Below are positions 33,836 through 42,490 of a stretch of 64,000 nucleotides of DNA, in pieces. The DNA is from Pirellulales bacterium (lineage in GTDB: Bacteria; Planctomycetota; Planctomycetia; Pirellulales; PALSA-1355). The DNA is taken from the NCBI GenBank assembly GCA_022844125.1, contig JALHMI010000013.1, forward strand, positions 186,001 to 250,000. The letters run 5' to 3'. The notes beneath the pieces are model-generated. The model saw nothing but the letters and a program-made list of their open reading frames with translations, was not told the DNA's origin and searched no databases. Made by a program: the position numbers and the translations under genes. Each line of letters begins with the position of its first letter. Position 1 is the stretch's first letter.

Positions 33836-35626
33836 ATGCAAGACAAAGAATCGAAAAAGACGCTGATCTACGTGCTCGTGGCCGGCATGGCCCTGCTCGT
33901 GGCCTGGGAACCGTGGCGCCCCGCGCCGGCAGACACCAGCGTTCCCGAACGTGTGGGCCAGAAGCTGTTTCCCGACTTCAGTAATCCGTTGGCGGCCAAA
34001 AGCCTGGAAGTGATGACGTTCAACGAGGCCGACGCAACGCTGCGCGACTTCAAGGTAGCGCAGCAAAACGGCTTGTGGTCGATTCCCTCGCAAAGCGGCT
34101 ACCCGGCCGATGCGAAGGAGCACATGGCCAAGGCGGCCACGGCGCTGATGGACATCAAAATCCTGGGCGTGGCCAGCGATTTGCCCGGCGACCAGAAGGT
34201 CTATGGCGTCATTACTCCCGACCCTGCCAAGCTCAAGGTCGGCGAAACCGGCGTCGGCACGCGGGTCACGGTGCGCGACGGTTCAGATAAAGTCCTGGCG
34301 GACCTCGTGATCGGCAAACCCGTCAAGGACGCGCCGCAACAGCGTTACGTCCGCGAGGCAGGGCGAGACGCAATCTATACGGTGGCCGTCAGCACCAATG
34401 AGTTCTCCACAAAGTTTGGCGACTGGATTGAGAAGGATCTCTTGAAGCTCAACGCCGCAGACGTCAAACGGATCGAGTTGAACGACTATTCGTCGCAGGC
34501 CCGAGCCACGCGCGAGGGGCAGTTCCTGGCCCTCGACCAGCGGAGCGAAATCGATCTCGGTTTCGACGATGCCAAGAACCAGTGGTCGCTGCTCGAAATG
34601 AAGGAGTTTGACGCCGAAGGAAAGCCCACGACGATCACGCTCTCGGACACCGAGGAGCTGGATGCCGAAAAACTGAACGCATTGAAAACGGCGCTGGTTG
34701 ACCTCAAGATCATTGACGTCGAGCGAAAGCCCAGCGGCCTGAGCCAGGACCTCAAGGCCTCGGAAGAGTTTGTGAAAAACCGCGAAGCCGCGGTTTCATT
34801 GCAGCAGCGAGGCTTCTTCCCGGCTTCCACGCAAGAAGGCGGGTTGCAAATCTATTCCTCCGAAGGCGAAGTCATGGCCTCGACCAAGGAGGGTGTGAAG
34901 TACATCCTGCGATTCGGCAACCTGGCCGACGCGGGCACCGACGGCGAAAAGCCGGCTGAAGGCGGCGCCGATGCGAAGCTCGACGAGAGCGAGAGCACCG
35001 GACCCAGCCGCTATTTGTTCCTCACGGCGCAGTTTGACGAATCCATGATCGCGAAGCCCGAACGGCTGCCGCAGCCCGGCGAAGCCAAGCCGGCGGAGGC
35101 AGCCGCGGAGGAAGCATCTACGGAAGAGCAGCCAGCCACCGAAACTCCGGCCGATGCTCCCGCGAGCGACGCGCCATCTGATGAAGCGAAGCCGGTTGAG
35201 GATGCACTCGAAGGTGATAAGCCTGCGGAAGAAGCGGCGGTTCCCGAAACCAAGACCGCCGGCCAGGAGCCCGCCACTGCCGAGGCCGCTGACACTGCTA
35301 AGGCTGAAGAGCCGCCAGCCGACGCGGAGAAGCCGGCGGAAGCCGAAAAGAAAGAGCCCACGGCCGAAGAGGCCGAGCGACTGGCGGTCGAGAAGGAAAA
35401 CAAGCGGCGTCAGGACGACTACGACGCCAAGGTTAAGGCCGGGCAGGAGAAGGTCAAGCAGCTCAATGAACGGTTCGCCGATTGGTATTACATCATCTCG
35501 GACGACACCTACAAGAAGATCCACCTCGGCCGCAAGGACATTATTAAGGCCAAGCCGGTCGATACCAAGGAGGTTGGCAACCTCAAGGAATTGAACCAAG
35601 GACTCGAAGCGCCGGCCGTGCCTTAA
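33836..35626 (+). CDS. DUF4340 domain protein of the Gld-type ABC cluster
   Basis: 596 residues. One N-terminal helix (TLIYVLVAGMALLVAW) followed by DUF4340 repeats: VAQQNGLWSIPSQSGYPADA, VLADLVIGKPVKDAPQQRYV, and the second unit LALDQRSEIDLGFDDAKNQW. A long Ala/Glu/Pro-rich insertion (about 395-520) precedes a helical C-terminus with FADWYYIISDDTYKKIHLGR. DUF4340 proteins regularly follow GldG-like genes and are thought to be periplasmic partners of the exporter. Starts 67 bp after the fusion gene; a strong terminator follows at 35660, marking the end of the operon. Confidence 0.88.
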   Translation: MQDKESKKTLIYVLVAGMALLVAWEPWRPAPADTSVPERVGQKLFPDFSNPLAAKSLEVMTFNEADATLRDFKVAQQNGLWSIPSQSGYPADAKEHMAKAATALMDIKILGVASDLPGDQKVYGVITPDPAKLKVGETGVGTRVTVRDGSDKVLADLVIGKPVKDAPQQRYVREAGRDAIYTVAVSTNEFSTKFGDWIEKDLLKLNAADVKRIELNDYSSQARATREGQFLALDQRSEIDLGFDDAKNQWSLLEMKEFDAEGKPTTITLSDTEELDAEKLNALKTALVDLKIIDVERKPSGLSQDLKASEEFVKNREAAVSLQQRGFFPASTQEGGLQIYSSEGEVMASTKEGVKYILRFGNLADAGTDGEKPAEGGADAKLDESESTGPSRYLFLTAQFDESMIAKPERLPQPGEAKPAEAAAEEASTEEQPATETPADAPASDAPSDEAKPVEDALEGDKPAEEAAVPETKTAGQEPATAEAADTAKAEEPPADAEKPAEAEKKEPTAEEAERLAVEKENKRRQDDYDAKVKAGQEKVKQLNERFADWYYIISDDTYKKIHLGRKDIIKAKPVDTKEVGNLKELNQGLEAPAVP

Positions 35627-35659
35627 ATCACAAAGTCGTTCACATGACGGAACAACCCG

Positions 35660-35696
35660 AGCCCTGGGAAATGTCCTCCCTGGGCTTTTTGTTTTT
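35660..35696 (+). terminator. rho-independent terminator of the Gld-type operon
   Basis: AGCCC (35660-35664) pairs with GGGCT (35682-35686), then after one T-T mismatch GGG (35666-35668) pairs with CCC (35678-35680), followed by a T-rich tail (TTTTTGTTTTT to 35696). Located 34 bp after the DUF4340 stop and before the convergent DUF971 gene. The best terminator in the window. Confidence 0.85.
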
Positions 35697-35716
35697 CACG
35701 CGCTATCAATCGCGGG

Positions 35717-36037
35717 CTACATCTGGGATCCCAGTTCCCGCAGCAGTTCGAGCGTGAAGATGCCCGTGTCGTGGCCATCGGAAAACTCGATGTTGTAGGC
35801 GTAATTTCCGACGGGGTTCATGGCCTGGATCTTCAGCGGCTGGGCCTCGGCCATGGAAATCACCTGCAGTCCGCCGCTGGGCTGGGGCGGGGCCTTGCGT
35901 TGTTCGCGGCAATTCGCACAAGGACATGCCTTGCGCAGCTCGCCGAACGCGATTTCGCGCACCACTCCATCGCTCCAGGTGATGACAAGCTTCTTGCCTT
36001 CGGCAACTTCGAGCTTCGTGGGTCGGGGATCAGACAT
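35717..36037 (-). CDS. DUF971 (GBBH-like N-terminal domain) protein
   Basis: 106 residues, a complete small DUF971 domain. The conserved pattern is seen in LVITWSDGVVREIAFGELRKACPCANCREQ split over the N-terminal half (key residues WSDG, LR, CPCANC), and GNYAYNIEFSDGHDTGIFT in the second half. The domain also forms the N-terminus of gamma-butyrobetaine hydroxylase, where the Cys/His residues bind zinc; stand-alone bacterial copies are often linked with Mrp/ApbC Fe-S assembly. No such partner is adjacent here. ATG at 36037. Function unproved. Confidence 0.85.
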   Translation of the reverse strand: MSDPRPTKLEVAEGKKLVITWSDGVVREIAFGELRKACPCANCREQRKAPPQPSGGLQVISMAEAQPLKIQAMNPVGNYAYNIEFSDGHDTGIFTLELLRELGSQM

Positions 36038-36192
36038 CGGTCTTTCGGTGAAAAGCGTGAAGGTGCGGCGAACCGAGTTTTACCGCCACACACTCGGTTG
36101 TCGCAAGCGGGTCGCGCAGAATAAAAGAAGCCACGAGCGGCAGGCCGCCCATGGCTTGATGGTGAATCATCCCGCTTTTCGTTCGATTCGCC

Positions 36193-36786
36193 TCAGGTCG
36201 TATGCCCATTGCCGGCATGCACCAGTGGCACGTCCACAACGTGCTGCGAAACGAACCAGACTTGCATCTCATTCAGGCGAATGACGTCGCTGACCAGCAG
36301 ATCGTTCGTCCCGTCGTCGCCGCTGTCGGCCGCTTGTTTGGCCATGCTGCGGGCTTCCAACAGGATAATCTCATGGGCTTGGAGCAGCCGCGAGATCTGC
36401 ACCGGAGCCTCCTCACGGCCTTTCGGCGGGCGCGGAATCGAGGTCGTTTCGGCCACGTCCGGCGCCATTGCAATCGAAACGCCACCTAACAATTGAACTC
36501 GCTCGGCAATTGAGTCGATCAGCGCCGTCTGCTCGCCGGCGTGTTTGTCGAACAGCTCGTGTAATTGCAGGAACGTCGGGCCGGTCACTTGCCAGTGATG
36601 CTTCTTGTACATGTCGCGAAGCGTGATGCTGTCGGCCAACACCTGGTTGAGGTTCTCGCAACTCGTGCGGCGTTCCTTATCGCCCAGCGCCAGCGGCATC
36701 TGCACCACGTGACCGTACTGCTGGATCTCGTGCGCCTTCTGGCCGGTGATTGGGGTGGCCCGGCTCGCATCTTTCGTGGTCGGCAT
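36193..36786 (-). CDS. dps: Dps family DNA-protection / mini-ferritin protein
   Basis: 197 residues. Dps proteins form 12-subunit shells that oxidise and store iron with peroxide and protect DNA. The ferroxidase region is clear: MYKKHHWQVTGPTFLQLHEL with the His and later FDKHAGEQTALIDSIAERV with Asp and Glu ligands, followed by LLGG. Helix D at LLQAHEIILLEARSMAKQAA and the C-terminal VVDVPLVHA complete the four-helix fold. The N-terminal 35 residues are an extension that could bind DNA. ATG at 36786 with a strong AAGGAG site. Monocistronic. Confidence 0.93.
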   Translation of the reverse strand: MPTTKDASRATPITGQKAHEIQQYGHVVQMPLALGDKERRTSCENLNQVLADSITLRDMYKKHHWQVTGPTFLQLHELFDKHAGEQTALIDSIAERVQLLGGVSIAMAPDVAETTSIPRPPKGREEAPVQISRLLQAHEIILLEARSMAKQAADSGDDGTNDLLVSDVIRLNEMQVWFVSQHVVDVPLVHAGNGHTT

Positions 36787-36997
36787 GAATCTCTCCTTAC
36801 GTATTGGTCATGAACCCTAAATGGCAGTGTGGTTTCGCGTGTCTTTGAAAGGTGCAAATCTCGCGCCGCCAACGACGGACGCTACATTCCAGCACCTCGG
36901 TCAATTATAGGGCCGCAGTCCAATCGGCCAAGAAAAATGCGACGCCACCAGAGTGTGCGAATCCGTACCCGCGCGGTGCCGAACTGCAGCGTTTCCG

Positions 36998-37666
36998 TTA
37001 GACGTCCTCTTCCGTCAGGTCTTCAGCGTATCCCGGCGGGAACGGGTTGCCCGCGGGAGCATCCCTGAGCTTTTCGCCCGGCGGCCCGAAAGATCGCACG
37101 TCGGACGGCGTACTCTCCGCCGGAGATGCAAGCGGCGGTGCTTCCACGGCCGCTTTATCGTCCAGTTCTTGCAGAACGCCAAACTCGCGCAGCCAGAACT
37201 GCACTTCCACTTCGCTGATCGGCCCCGTCGGTTTTCCGGCGTGCTTCTTCGCTCGGGAGCGCTCGATCCGCAGGCGAATCACGTCGCCATACCACACGTC
37301 ACTGTCGATGGCTCTGGCTCGGCGGCGGCGCGCGGCGCGATGCAAGCGATGATCGCTCGAGACGACTGTCAATCGCCGCGGCGAATTTTCGGCCTCGATC
37401 AACTCCTCGATCACGGTATCGGCATCCAGGCCCTTGGGAGCGAAGCGAACTGTCATCCCACGGTGCAAGATCGTTCGCGGTAAGCCAGGCGGTGCCTCGC
37501 GAGCATCGAAGACCACGATCGTGCGCGAGAGCTGCTTCTCAACCAGCGATTCGGCGAGAAAGTTCAACAGCGCATTGCGCGAACGTTCGAGCGAGCCCGG
37601 CCCGATGCCGCGTCCGAGTATGCCGCTCGCGTGCAGCAGGTTGTAACCGTCGATGAGCAGCGACAT
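36998..37666 (-). CDS. NYN domain protein (YacP-like)
   Basis: 222 residues. Residues 1-150 are a YacP-type NYN domain, a PIN-like fold with acidic metal-binding residues seen in LLIDGYNLLHA, IVVFDAREAPPG, GLDADTVIEELIE and VVSSDHRLHRAARRR. B. subtilis YacP (Rae1) is a ribosome-associated mRNA endonuclease, so RNA cleavage is a fair guess. The C-terminal 70 residues are Pro/Ser/Ala-rich and probably disordered. It lies 62 bp after pyrC on the same strand and is likely the third gene of the pyr operon. Confidence 0.85.
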   Translation of the reverse strand: MSLLIDGYNLLHASGILGRGIGPGSLERSRNALLNFLAESLVEKQLSRTIVVFDAREAPPGLPRTILHRGMTVRFAPKGLDADTVIEELIEAENSPRRLTVVSSDHRLHRAARRRRARAIDSDVWYGDVIRLRIERSRAKKHAGKPTGPISEVEVQFWLREFGVLQELDDKAAVEAPPLASPAESTPSDVRSFGPPGEKLRDAPAGNPFPPGYAEDLTEEDV

Positions 37667-37728
37667 CGTGTTCTCGAGCGTGCCCCGGTAATCCAGCGGG
37701 CGGACGAGCGGAATCCGAGCGAACCGAT

Positions 37729-39054
37729 CTACCGCGCTCGCACCGGTTGGCGACTCGGCTGATCTGCCCCATCGGCTTGATACTTGATTCGCCCGCCGAC
37801 GATGACGGTGTCTGCGCGGCCGCGCAACTTCCAGCCACCGAACGGCGTATTCGTGCTCTTGGAACGGGACTTTGCCGGATCGACGGTCCAGGCCACATTG
37901 GGATCGATGATCGTAATGTCGGCGTCGGCGCCGATGGCCAGCGTCCCCTTGGGGATGCCGAGGATTCGGGCCGGATTGATCGTCATCTTGGCGATCGCCT
38001 GTGGCCAGTCGAGATGCCCTGGCTCGATGAGTTGTGTCACGACCAGCCCCAGGGCCGTCTCCAGCCCCACGATGCCGAATGGCGCTTGATCGAGCTCACG
38101 CATCTTTTTTTCGCGGGCATGCGGAGCGTGATCGGTGCAGATGACGTCGATCGTGCCGTCCACAAGCCCGGCAATGCAGGCCTCGACGTGAGATTGTCCC
38201 CGCAGCGGCGGGCTCATCTTGAAGTTTGAATCGAACGAGCGAAGGCATTCGTCCGAGAGCGTGAAGTGGTGCGGACAAACTTCCGTGGTCACGCGCACGC
38301 CGCGTCCCTTGGCCCGGCGGATCAAGTCGATGCTGCCGCTGGTCGAAACATGCATCATGTGCACGCGGCCGCCAGTCGCATCCGCGAGCGCAATGTCGCG
38401 GGCGGTCATCACGTCCTCGGCCGAAGCAGGCATTCCCGGCAGGCCGAGGACCATCGAGACCAGCCCCTCATGCATCACGCCGCCCTGCGTCAACTCACGC
38501 ACTTCCGCGTGATTGAGAATGGGCTTATCGAACATCTGGCAGTATTCCAGGGCACGCCGCATGAGCTCGGCGTCGTAGACCGGGGCCCCGTCGTCGCTGA
38601 ACGCGACGGCGCCGGCCTGCACGAGTTGGCCGATCTCGGCCAGTTCCTTACCTTCGCGATTCTTACTGACACACGCGACGACATACACATTGCACTGATC
38701 GGCCCGCGAGGCGAGATGCTGGATGAACTCGACGGTGGCCTGAGTGTCGATCGGCGGTTCGGTGTTGGGAATGCAGGCAATCGACGTGAATCCACCCGCG
38801 ATCGCGGCGCTGGCGCCGGTGAGGATCGTCTCGTCCTCCTCGCGACCCGGCTCGCGGAGGTGCACGTGCATATCGATGAGGCCGGGCGCAACGATCTTGC
38901 CCTGGGCGTCAACGGTGCGCACATCGCCGGTGGCCATCGCATCGAAGGCGGCGACGCGGCCGTTCTCGATCAGCACGTTGGTGATGCGGTCGATTCCCTG
39001 GCTGGGATCGATCACGCGACCACCTTCAATGAGCAGCGAACTCGAGCTTGCCAC
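37729..39054 (-). CDS. pyrC: dihydroorotase
   Basis: 441 residues, class I dihydroorotase. Closes carbamoyl-aspartate to dihydroorotate in de novo pyrimidine synthesis. The metal-binding motif is IDMHVHLREPG; further ligands and catalytic residues are in ACIPNTEPPIDT, FSDDGAPVYDAELM, EVCPHHFTLSDE and DVICTDHAPHAREKK (catalytic Asp). Length and order fit class I enzymes. Start is GTG at 39054 with AAGGAA about 6 nt upstream. It follows pyrB by 30 bp, so the two are co-transcribed; in many bacteria these form a complex. Confidence 0.95.
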   Translation of the reverse strand: MASSSSLLIEGGRVIDPSQGIDRITNVLIENGRVAAFDAMATGDVRTVDAQGKIVAPGLIDMHVHLREPGREEDETILTGASAAIAGGFTSIACIPNTEPPIDTQATVEFIQHLASRADQCNVYVVACVSKNREGKELAEIGQLVQAGAVAFSDDGAPVYDAELMRRALEYCQMFDKPILNHAEVRELTQGGVMHEGLVSMVLGLPGMPASAEDVMTARDIALADATGGRVHMMHVSTSGSIDLIRRAKGRGVRVTTEVCPHHFTLSDECLRSFDSNFKMSPPLRGQSHVEACIAGLVDGTIDVICTDHAPHAREKKMRELDQAPFGIVGLETALGLVVTQLIEPGHLDWPQAIAKMTINPARILGIPKGTLAIGADADITIIDPNVAWTVDPAKSRSKSTNTPFGGWKLRGRADTVIVGGRIKYQADGADQPSRQPVRAR

Positions 39055-39084
39055 GCGGTTTCCTTTCGAACAATCCCTTGGGAA

Positions 39085-40062
39085 TCACCCTTGGGCCGTG
39101 AGTTCACCTTGTGCGCCAAGGGTGAGCCAGAGCACGGCCATGCGCACCGCCAGTCCGTTGGTGACCTGGTCGAGGATGGCGGAGTGCGAACCGTCGGCCA
39201 CGTCGGCGGTCACTTCAACACCGCGATTAATCGGCCCCGGCGCGAGGATCAGAATATTATCCTTGGCCCGTTCCAGCCGCTCGCGCGTCATGGCATAGAG
39301 CAGGGCATATTCTCGAATGCCTGGGAACGGCCGGGTCGACTGCCGCTCAAATTGAATTCTTAGCAGATTGAGCACGTCGCAGCGGTGCAGGATCTTGTCC
39401 AGATCGTAAACCACCTCCACGCCAAACTCTTCCCACCGCTTCGAGACCAGCGTCGATGGTCCGCAGAGGATCACATGCGCGCCGAGTTTCTGCAGCCCCC
39501 AGATGTTGCTGCGTGCCGTTCGGCTGTGCGAGATATCACCCACCAGCGCGACGGTGAGTCCCGCGATGCGGCCCAACCGCTGCCGGATCGTGAGAATATC
39601 CAAAAGTCCCTGCGTGGGATGTTCGTGCGGCCCATCGCCGGCGTTAATCACCGACACGTCAAGATTCTGCGCTAGCAACTGCGCTGTGCCGGGCGTGCGG
39701 TGACGAACCACCACGGCGTCGATCCCCATGGCCTCGATGTTCTTGGCCGTGTCGATGAAAGTCTCACCCTTGGAGAGGCTCGAAGTCGAGGCGGCGAAGT
39801 CGATCGTGTCGGCCCCCAGGCGGCGGGCACTGAGCGCAAAGCTGGTGCGAGTGCGCGTCGAGTTCTCGAAGAACAGGTTCGCCACCGTGCGGCCGGTAAG
39901 AATCGGTAGTTTTTGCGTGCAGCCGGCCGTCGCTTCTTTGAACTGCGTGGCAGTGTCGAGAATGATGTTCAGTTCTTCAGCCGACAGGCTTTCCAAATCC
40001 AACAGATGCCGCCGGGTCCAGGCGGCCGGAACCGCTCCAATATCCCACACCTCGGTGCTCAT
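39085..40062 (-). CDS. pyrB: aspartate carbamoyltransferase catalytic subunit
   Basis: 325 residues. Joins carbamoyl phosphate and aspartate, the committed step of pyrimidine synthesis. The carbamoyl-phosphate loop is [12 protein letters not shown], the lid Lys is in [14 protein letters not shown], the HPTQ motif is in [13 protein letters not shown], and the aspartate-binding end is [13 protein letters not shown]. Length matches the catalytic chain; no regulatory chain PyrI is present. ATG at 40062 is chosen because GGGAAGG is 7 nt upstream; the open frame continues to 40140. First gene of the pyrB-pyrC-NYN operon. No PyrR-type leader was recognised. Confidence 0.95.
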   Translation of the reverse strand: MSTEVWDIGAVPAAWTRRHLLDLESLSAEELNIILDTATQFKEATAGCTQKLPILTGRTVANLFFENSTRTRTSFALSARRLGADTIDFAASTSSLSKGETFIDTAKNIEAMGIDAVVVRHRTPGTAQLLAQNLDVSVINAGDGPHEHPTQGLLDILTIRQRLGRIAGLTVALVGDISHSRTARSNIWGLQKLGAHVILCGPSTLVSKRWEEFGVEVVYDLDKILHRCDVLNLLRIQFERQSTRPFPGIREYALLYAMTRERLERAKDNILILAPGPINRGVEVTADVADGSHSAILDQVTNGLAVRMAVLWLTLGAQGELTAQG

Positions 40063-40204
40063 GCGGTTACCTTCCCATTGGCTTTTTTCACGCGCTCGCC
40101 AAATTCTAACGCACACCCCCGGTGCTGAAAAGCAACCCACGACCGCCGCTGCGATTTGCCCAGGAAATGCATGTCTTCTACGTCAATGCATGGTGCGACA
40201 ATCC

Positions 40205-40210
40205 TATAAT
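40205..40210 (+). promoter_or_regulatory. perfect -10 hexamer 6 nt before the diguanylate cyclase ATG
   Basis: TATAAT at 40205-40210 matches the -10 consensus fully and ends 6 nt before the ATG at 40217. Transcription would then start at or beside the start codon, giving a leaderless mRNA. Consistent with this, no Shine-Dalgarno sequence precedes the ATG. No good -35 is visible 17 bp upstream (near 40182). Confidence 0.4.
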
Positions 40211-40216
40211 GAAACC

Positions 40217-41050
40217 ATGTCCAGCGATTTGCAGATTCGAGTCTTGATCCGGGTCAATGATCCGCAGTTGCGCGATCGGGCAGCCGCGGCGCTCGACGCG
40301 GGCAGTTTTCGGATCAACACCAAAGTGGCGAACAGCCCAAGCGGTAACGATTGGCAAGTCATCGTCACGGATCAAGCTGTCGACGAGCATTTCGACAGGG
40401 GTAGGGCAGGGCGGGGGAGTTCGGCAATCGTCGGACTAGGCGTCACGGAGAACGTCGATGTCGACCTACCTGTCGACTTCACCGGCCGAGAACTGAGAAT
40501 CGCCGTCCGGCTCGTGCGGCAGATGGCTGAACTGCGGGCCGAGCGAGACGAGCTAGTCGAGGCGCATTCGGCTGTCCGTCAGCTTGCCGAGACTGATCCG
40601 CTCACTGGCTTGCCGAACCGCCGGGCCTGGGAGAGGCGAATCCCGGCGCTCCTGGCTCTGGCGGCGCGCACGGCTGAGCCGGCCTGGCTGGCACTGCTCG
40701 ATTTGGATGGATTCAAACAGATCAACGACCATCTCGGTATGAACCGTGGCGATCAGGTGCTTAGGCAGTGTGCACTATCGCTGTCATCCGCGCTGCGGCG
40801 GGATGATCTCGTGGCGCGATTGGGCGGTGACGAGTTCGGTATCCTCCTGGTCGGAGTTGGAGAAGACCGAGTGCTGGAAATCTGCGAAAGACTGCGAGAC
40901 AGCATTGCCAACGGTGGCGAAGTGTCGGCGAGCATTGGCCTGACTCGCGCAGACGGCCGGGCGAGCGAAGCGGCTCTCTTAAGTGCAGCGGAAGTCGCGA
41001 TGCGAGAGGCCAAGAGAGCAGGTGGCAACCGAGTCACTCTTCGGAACTAG
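40217..41050 (+). CDS. GGDEF diguanylate cyclase with receiver-like N-terminus
   Basis: 277 residues. The C-terminal GGDEF domain makes cyclic di-GMP from two GTP. The active-site motif is ARLGGDEFGIL and the substrate region is DPLTGLPNRRAWERR. The inhibitory I-site RxxD (RRDD) lies five residues before GGDEF, so product inhibition is expected. The first 90 residues look like a degenerate receiver ([28 protein letters not shown]), and a short coiled coil (RLVRQMAELRAERDELVEA) links the two. No transmembrane helix. ATG at 40217; the open frame continues upstream but without homology. Divergent from pyrB. Confidence 0.9.
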   Translation: MSSDLQIRVLIRVNDPQLRDRAAAALDAGSFRINTKVANSPSGNDWQVIVTDQAVDEHFDRGRAGRGSSAIVGLGVTENVDVDLPVDFTGRELRIAVRLVRQMAELRAERDELVEAHSAVRQLAETDPLTGLPNRRAWERRIPALLALAARTAEPAWLALLDLDGFKQINDHLGMNRGDQVLRQCALSLSSALRRDDLVARLGGDEFGILLVGVGEDRVLEICERLRDSIANGGEVSASIGLTRADGRASEAALLSAAEVAMREAKRAGGNRVTLRN

Positions 41051-41227
41051 GAATCGCTGGTCGAGCGATTGCTTGTGCGAACATTCATCACTCGGCCAGG
41101 CGATGGTGCGAATCTCGTGCGAATTGCATGCTGGGCTGTATTTTTCTACCATCCGTCCGCTTTCGTCCTCAAAAGGCGTCTAGAGGGATAGTGCCGCGAC
41201 CGCCCTCAAATACGAAGGGAAACGCTA

Positions 41228-42250
41228 ATGAGACACACCCTAGCTTCGCTATTCTTCGCCGGCGCACTGATATTCCCTATTCATGCCACTCTTGCCGCGC
41301 TGATTACTGTCGACACTGTGCCTGTGGGCGACCCCGGAAATGCCGGGGATGTGCAGCCCCAAGGCGTCTTCGGCGCCGTCGCTCATGAGTACCGCATCGG
41401 TACTTTTGAGGTCACGAATGATCAGTATGCCGCCTTTCTTAACGCCAAGGCGGCAAGCGACCCACTGATCCTCTACACAGTCAACATGGCCACGAACCCG
41501 CGCGGCGGCATTGTCCGCAGCGGTGTGAGTGGCAGTTACACGTATGCGGTCAAGCCCGATATGGGCAATAAGCCGGTCAACTATGTGAACTGGTTTGATG
41601 CCGTTCGATTTTCGAACTGGCTGCATAACGGACAGGGTAGCGGCGATACGGAAACCGGGGCTTACACGCTCCTGGGCGGCACACCTTTGCCGTCAAACAG
41701 TGCCTCGATCGCTCGTAATCCTGGTGCCATTTGGTTCCTGCCCAGCGAAGACGAGTGGTACAAGGCTGCGTACTATCAGCCGGCCCTGCTGGGTGGCGAC
41801 GTCGACGACTACTGGGATTACCCGACGGCGACGAACACGCTCCCAACAATGGCGAGCGCCGACGCTTTCGGAAACATCAACAATCCGGGAGTCAATGTCG
41901 CGAATTATGATTTCGGCGCCGACTGGAACGCTCTAAACGGCAACGTCACCACCGTCGGCAGCGCGGGCCCGCTGAGCACCAGCTATTATGGAACTTACGA
42001 TCAGGGCGGCAACGTGCTCGAGTGGAACGAATCGCTAGTCAGCAGCCCCTTGCGAGGCATGCGCGGAGGCGGCTGGGGACTCTCCGGTGCGCCCCTCGCA
42101 GCCGACTTTCGGTTTCAGGTCGGTCCCCTCAGCAAGAACGGTGGCACCTTTGGTTTCCGGGTGGCAACCGTGCCCGAGCCGTCGACGCTGGTGCTGGCGG
42201 GGCTGGCCGGACTGGCGATGCTGAGCGCACGCCGGCGTCGGATGTCCTGA
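41228..42250 (+). CDS. exported FGE-sulfatase-fold (SUMF1-like) protein with PEP-CTERM anchor
   Basis: 340 residues. Signal peptide (LFFAGALIFPIHATLAA), then a formylglycine-generating-enzyme-like fold: YRIGTFEVTNDQYAAFLNA, KPVNYVNWFDAVRFSNWLHN, FLPSEDEWYKAAYY, GGNVLEWNE and LRGMRGGGWG, all typical of the family. The catalytic cysteine pair of true FGE is not seen, so sulfatase activation is unlikely; C-type-lectin-like binding is an alternative. The tail VPEPSTLVLAGLAGLAMLSARRRR is a PEP-CTERM sorting signal. AAGGGAA precedes the ATG. No exosortase is in the window. Planctomycetes have many paralogues. Confidence 0.88.
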   Translation: MRHTLASLFFAGALIFPIHATLAALITVDTVPVGDPGNAGDVQPQGVFGAVAHEYRIGTFEVTNDQYAAFLNAKAASDPLILYTVNMATNPRGGIVRSGVSGSYTYAVKPDMGNKPVNYVNWFDAVRFSNWLHNGQGSGDTETGAYTLLGGTPLPSNSASIARNPGAIWFLPSEDEWYKAAYYQPALLGGDVDDYWDYPTATNTLPTMASADAFGNINNPGVNVANYDFGADWNALNGNVTTVGSAGPLSTSYYGTYDQGGNVLEWNESLVSSPLRGMRGGGWGLSGAPLAADFRFQVGPLSKNGGTFGFRVATVPEPSTLVLAGLAGLAMLSARRRRMS

Positions 42251-42394
42251 AACGACGTTTTCTCATAACGTTTCTGAAACTTCAGCAAGCGCTGTTTTCG
42301 CGCAGTTCAGCGCACGCCTCACCGCCTGAGTTTCAGACAGCAGATCGTTCTCTGCAGCGATCCTCTGGTGCCCCCTGCCGTAACTCTGGCTTTA

Positions 42395-42430
42395 CCGATC
42401 AGAACCACCCGATTAAGGTGGTTTTATCGG
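42395..42430 (+). promoter_or_regulatory. hairpin between the two PEP-CTERM genes
   Basis: AACCACC (42403-42409) pairs with GGTGGTT (42417-42423) around a 7-nt loop, and the stem can extend through an internal loop with CCGAT (42395-42399) / ATCGG (42426-42430). The TTTT inside the 3' side makes a weak terminator for the upstream gene possible; a leader structure for the next gene, whose ATG is 61 nt away, is the alternative. Confidence 0.5.
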
Positions 42431-42490
42431 ATGACTCACGGAACACGAGTCGATCCGGAGTTCCGTTTTATCGATGAGAGGCCTCCACGC

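Noticed and set aside
39728-40216. N-terminal extension of the diguanylate cyclase frame over pyrB
   Set aside because: It is antisense to the conserved pyrB sequence; the receiver-like N-terminus starts at 40217.
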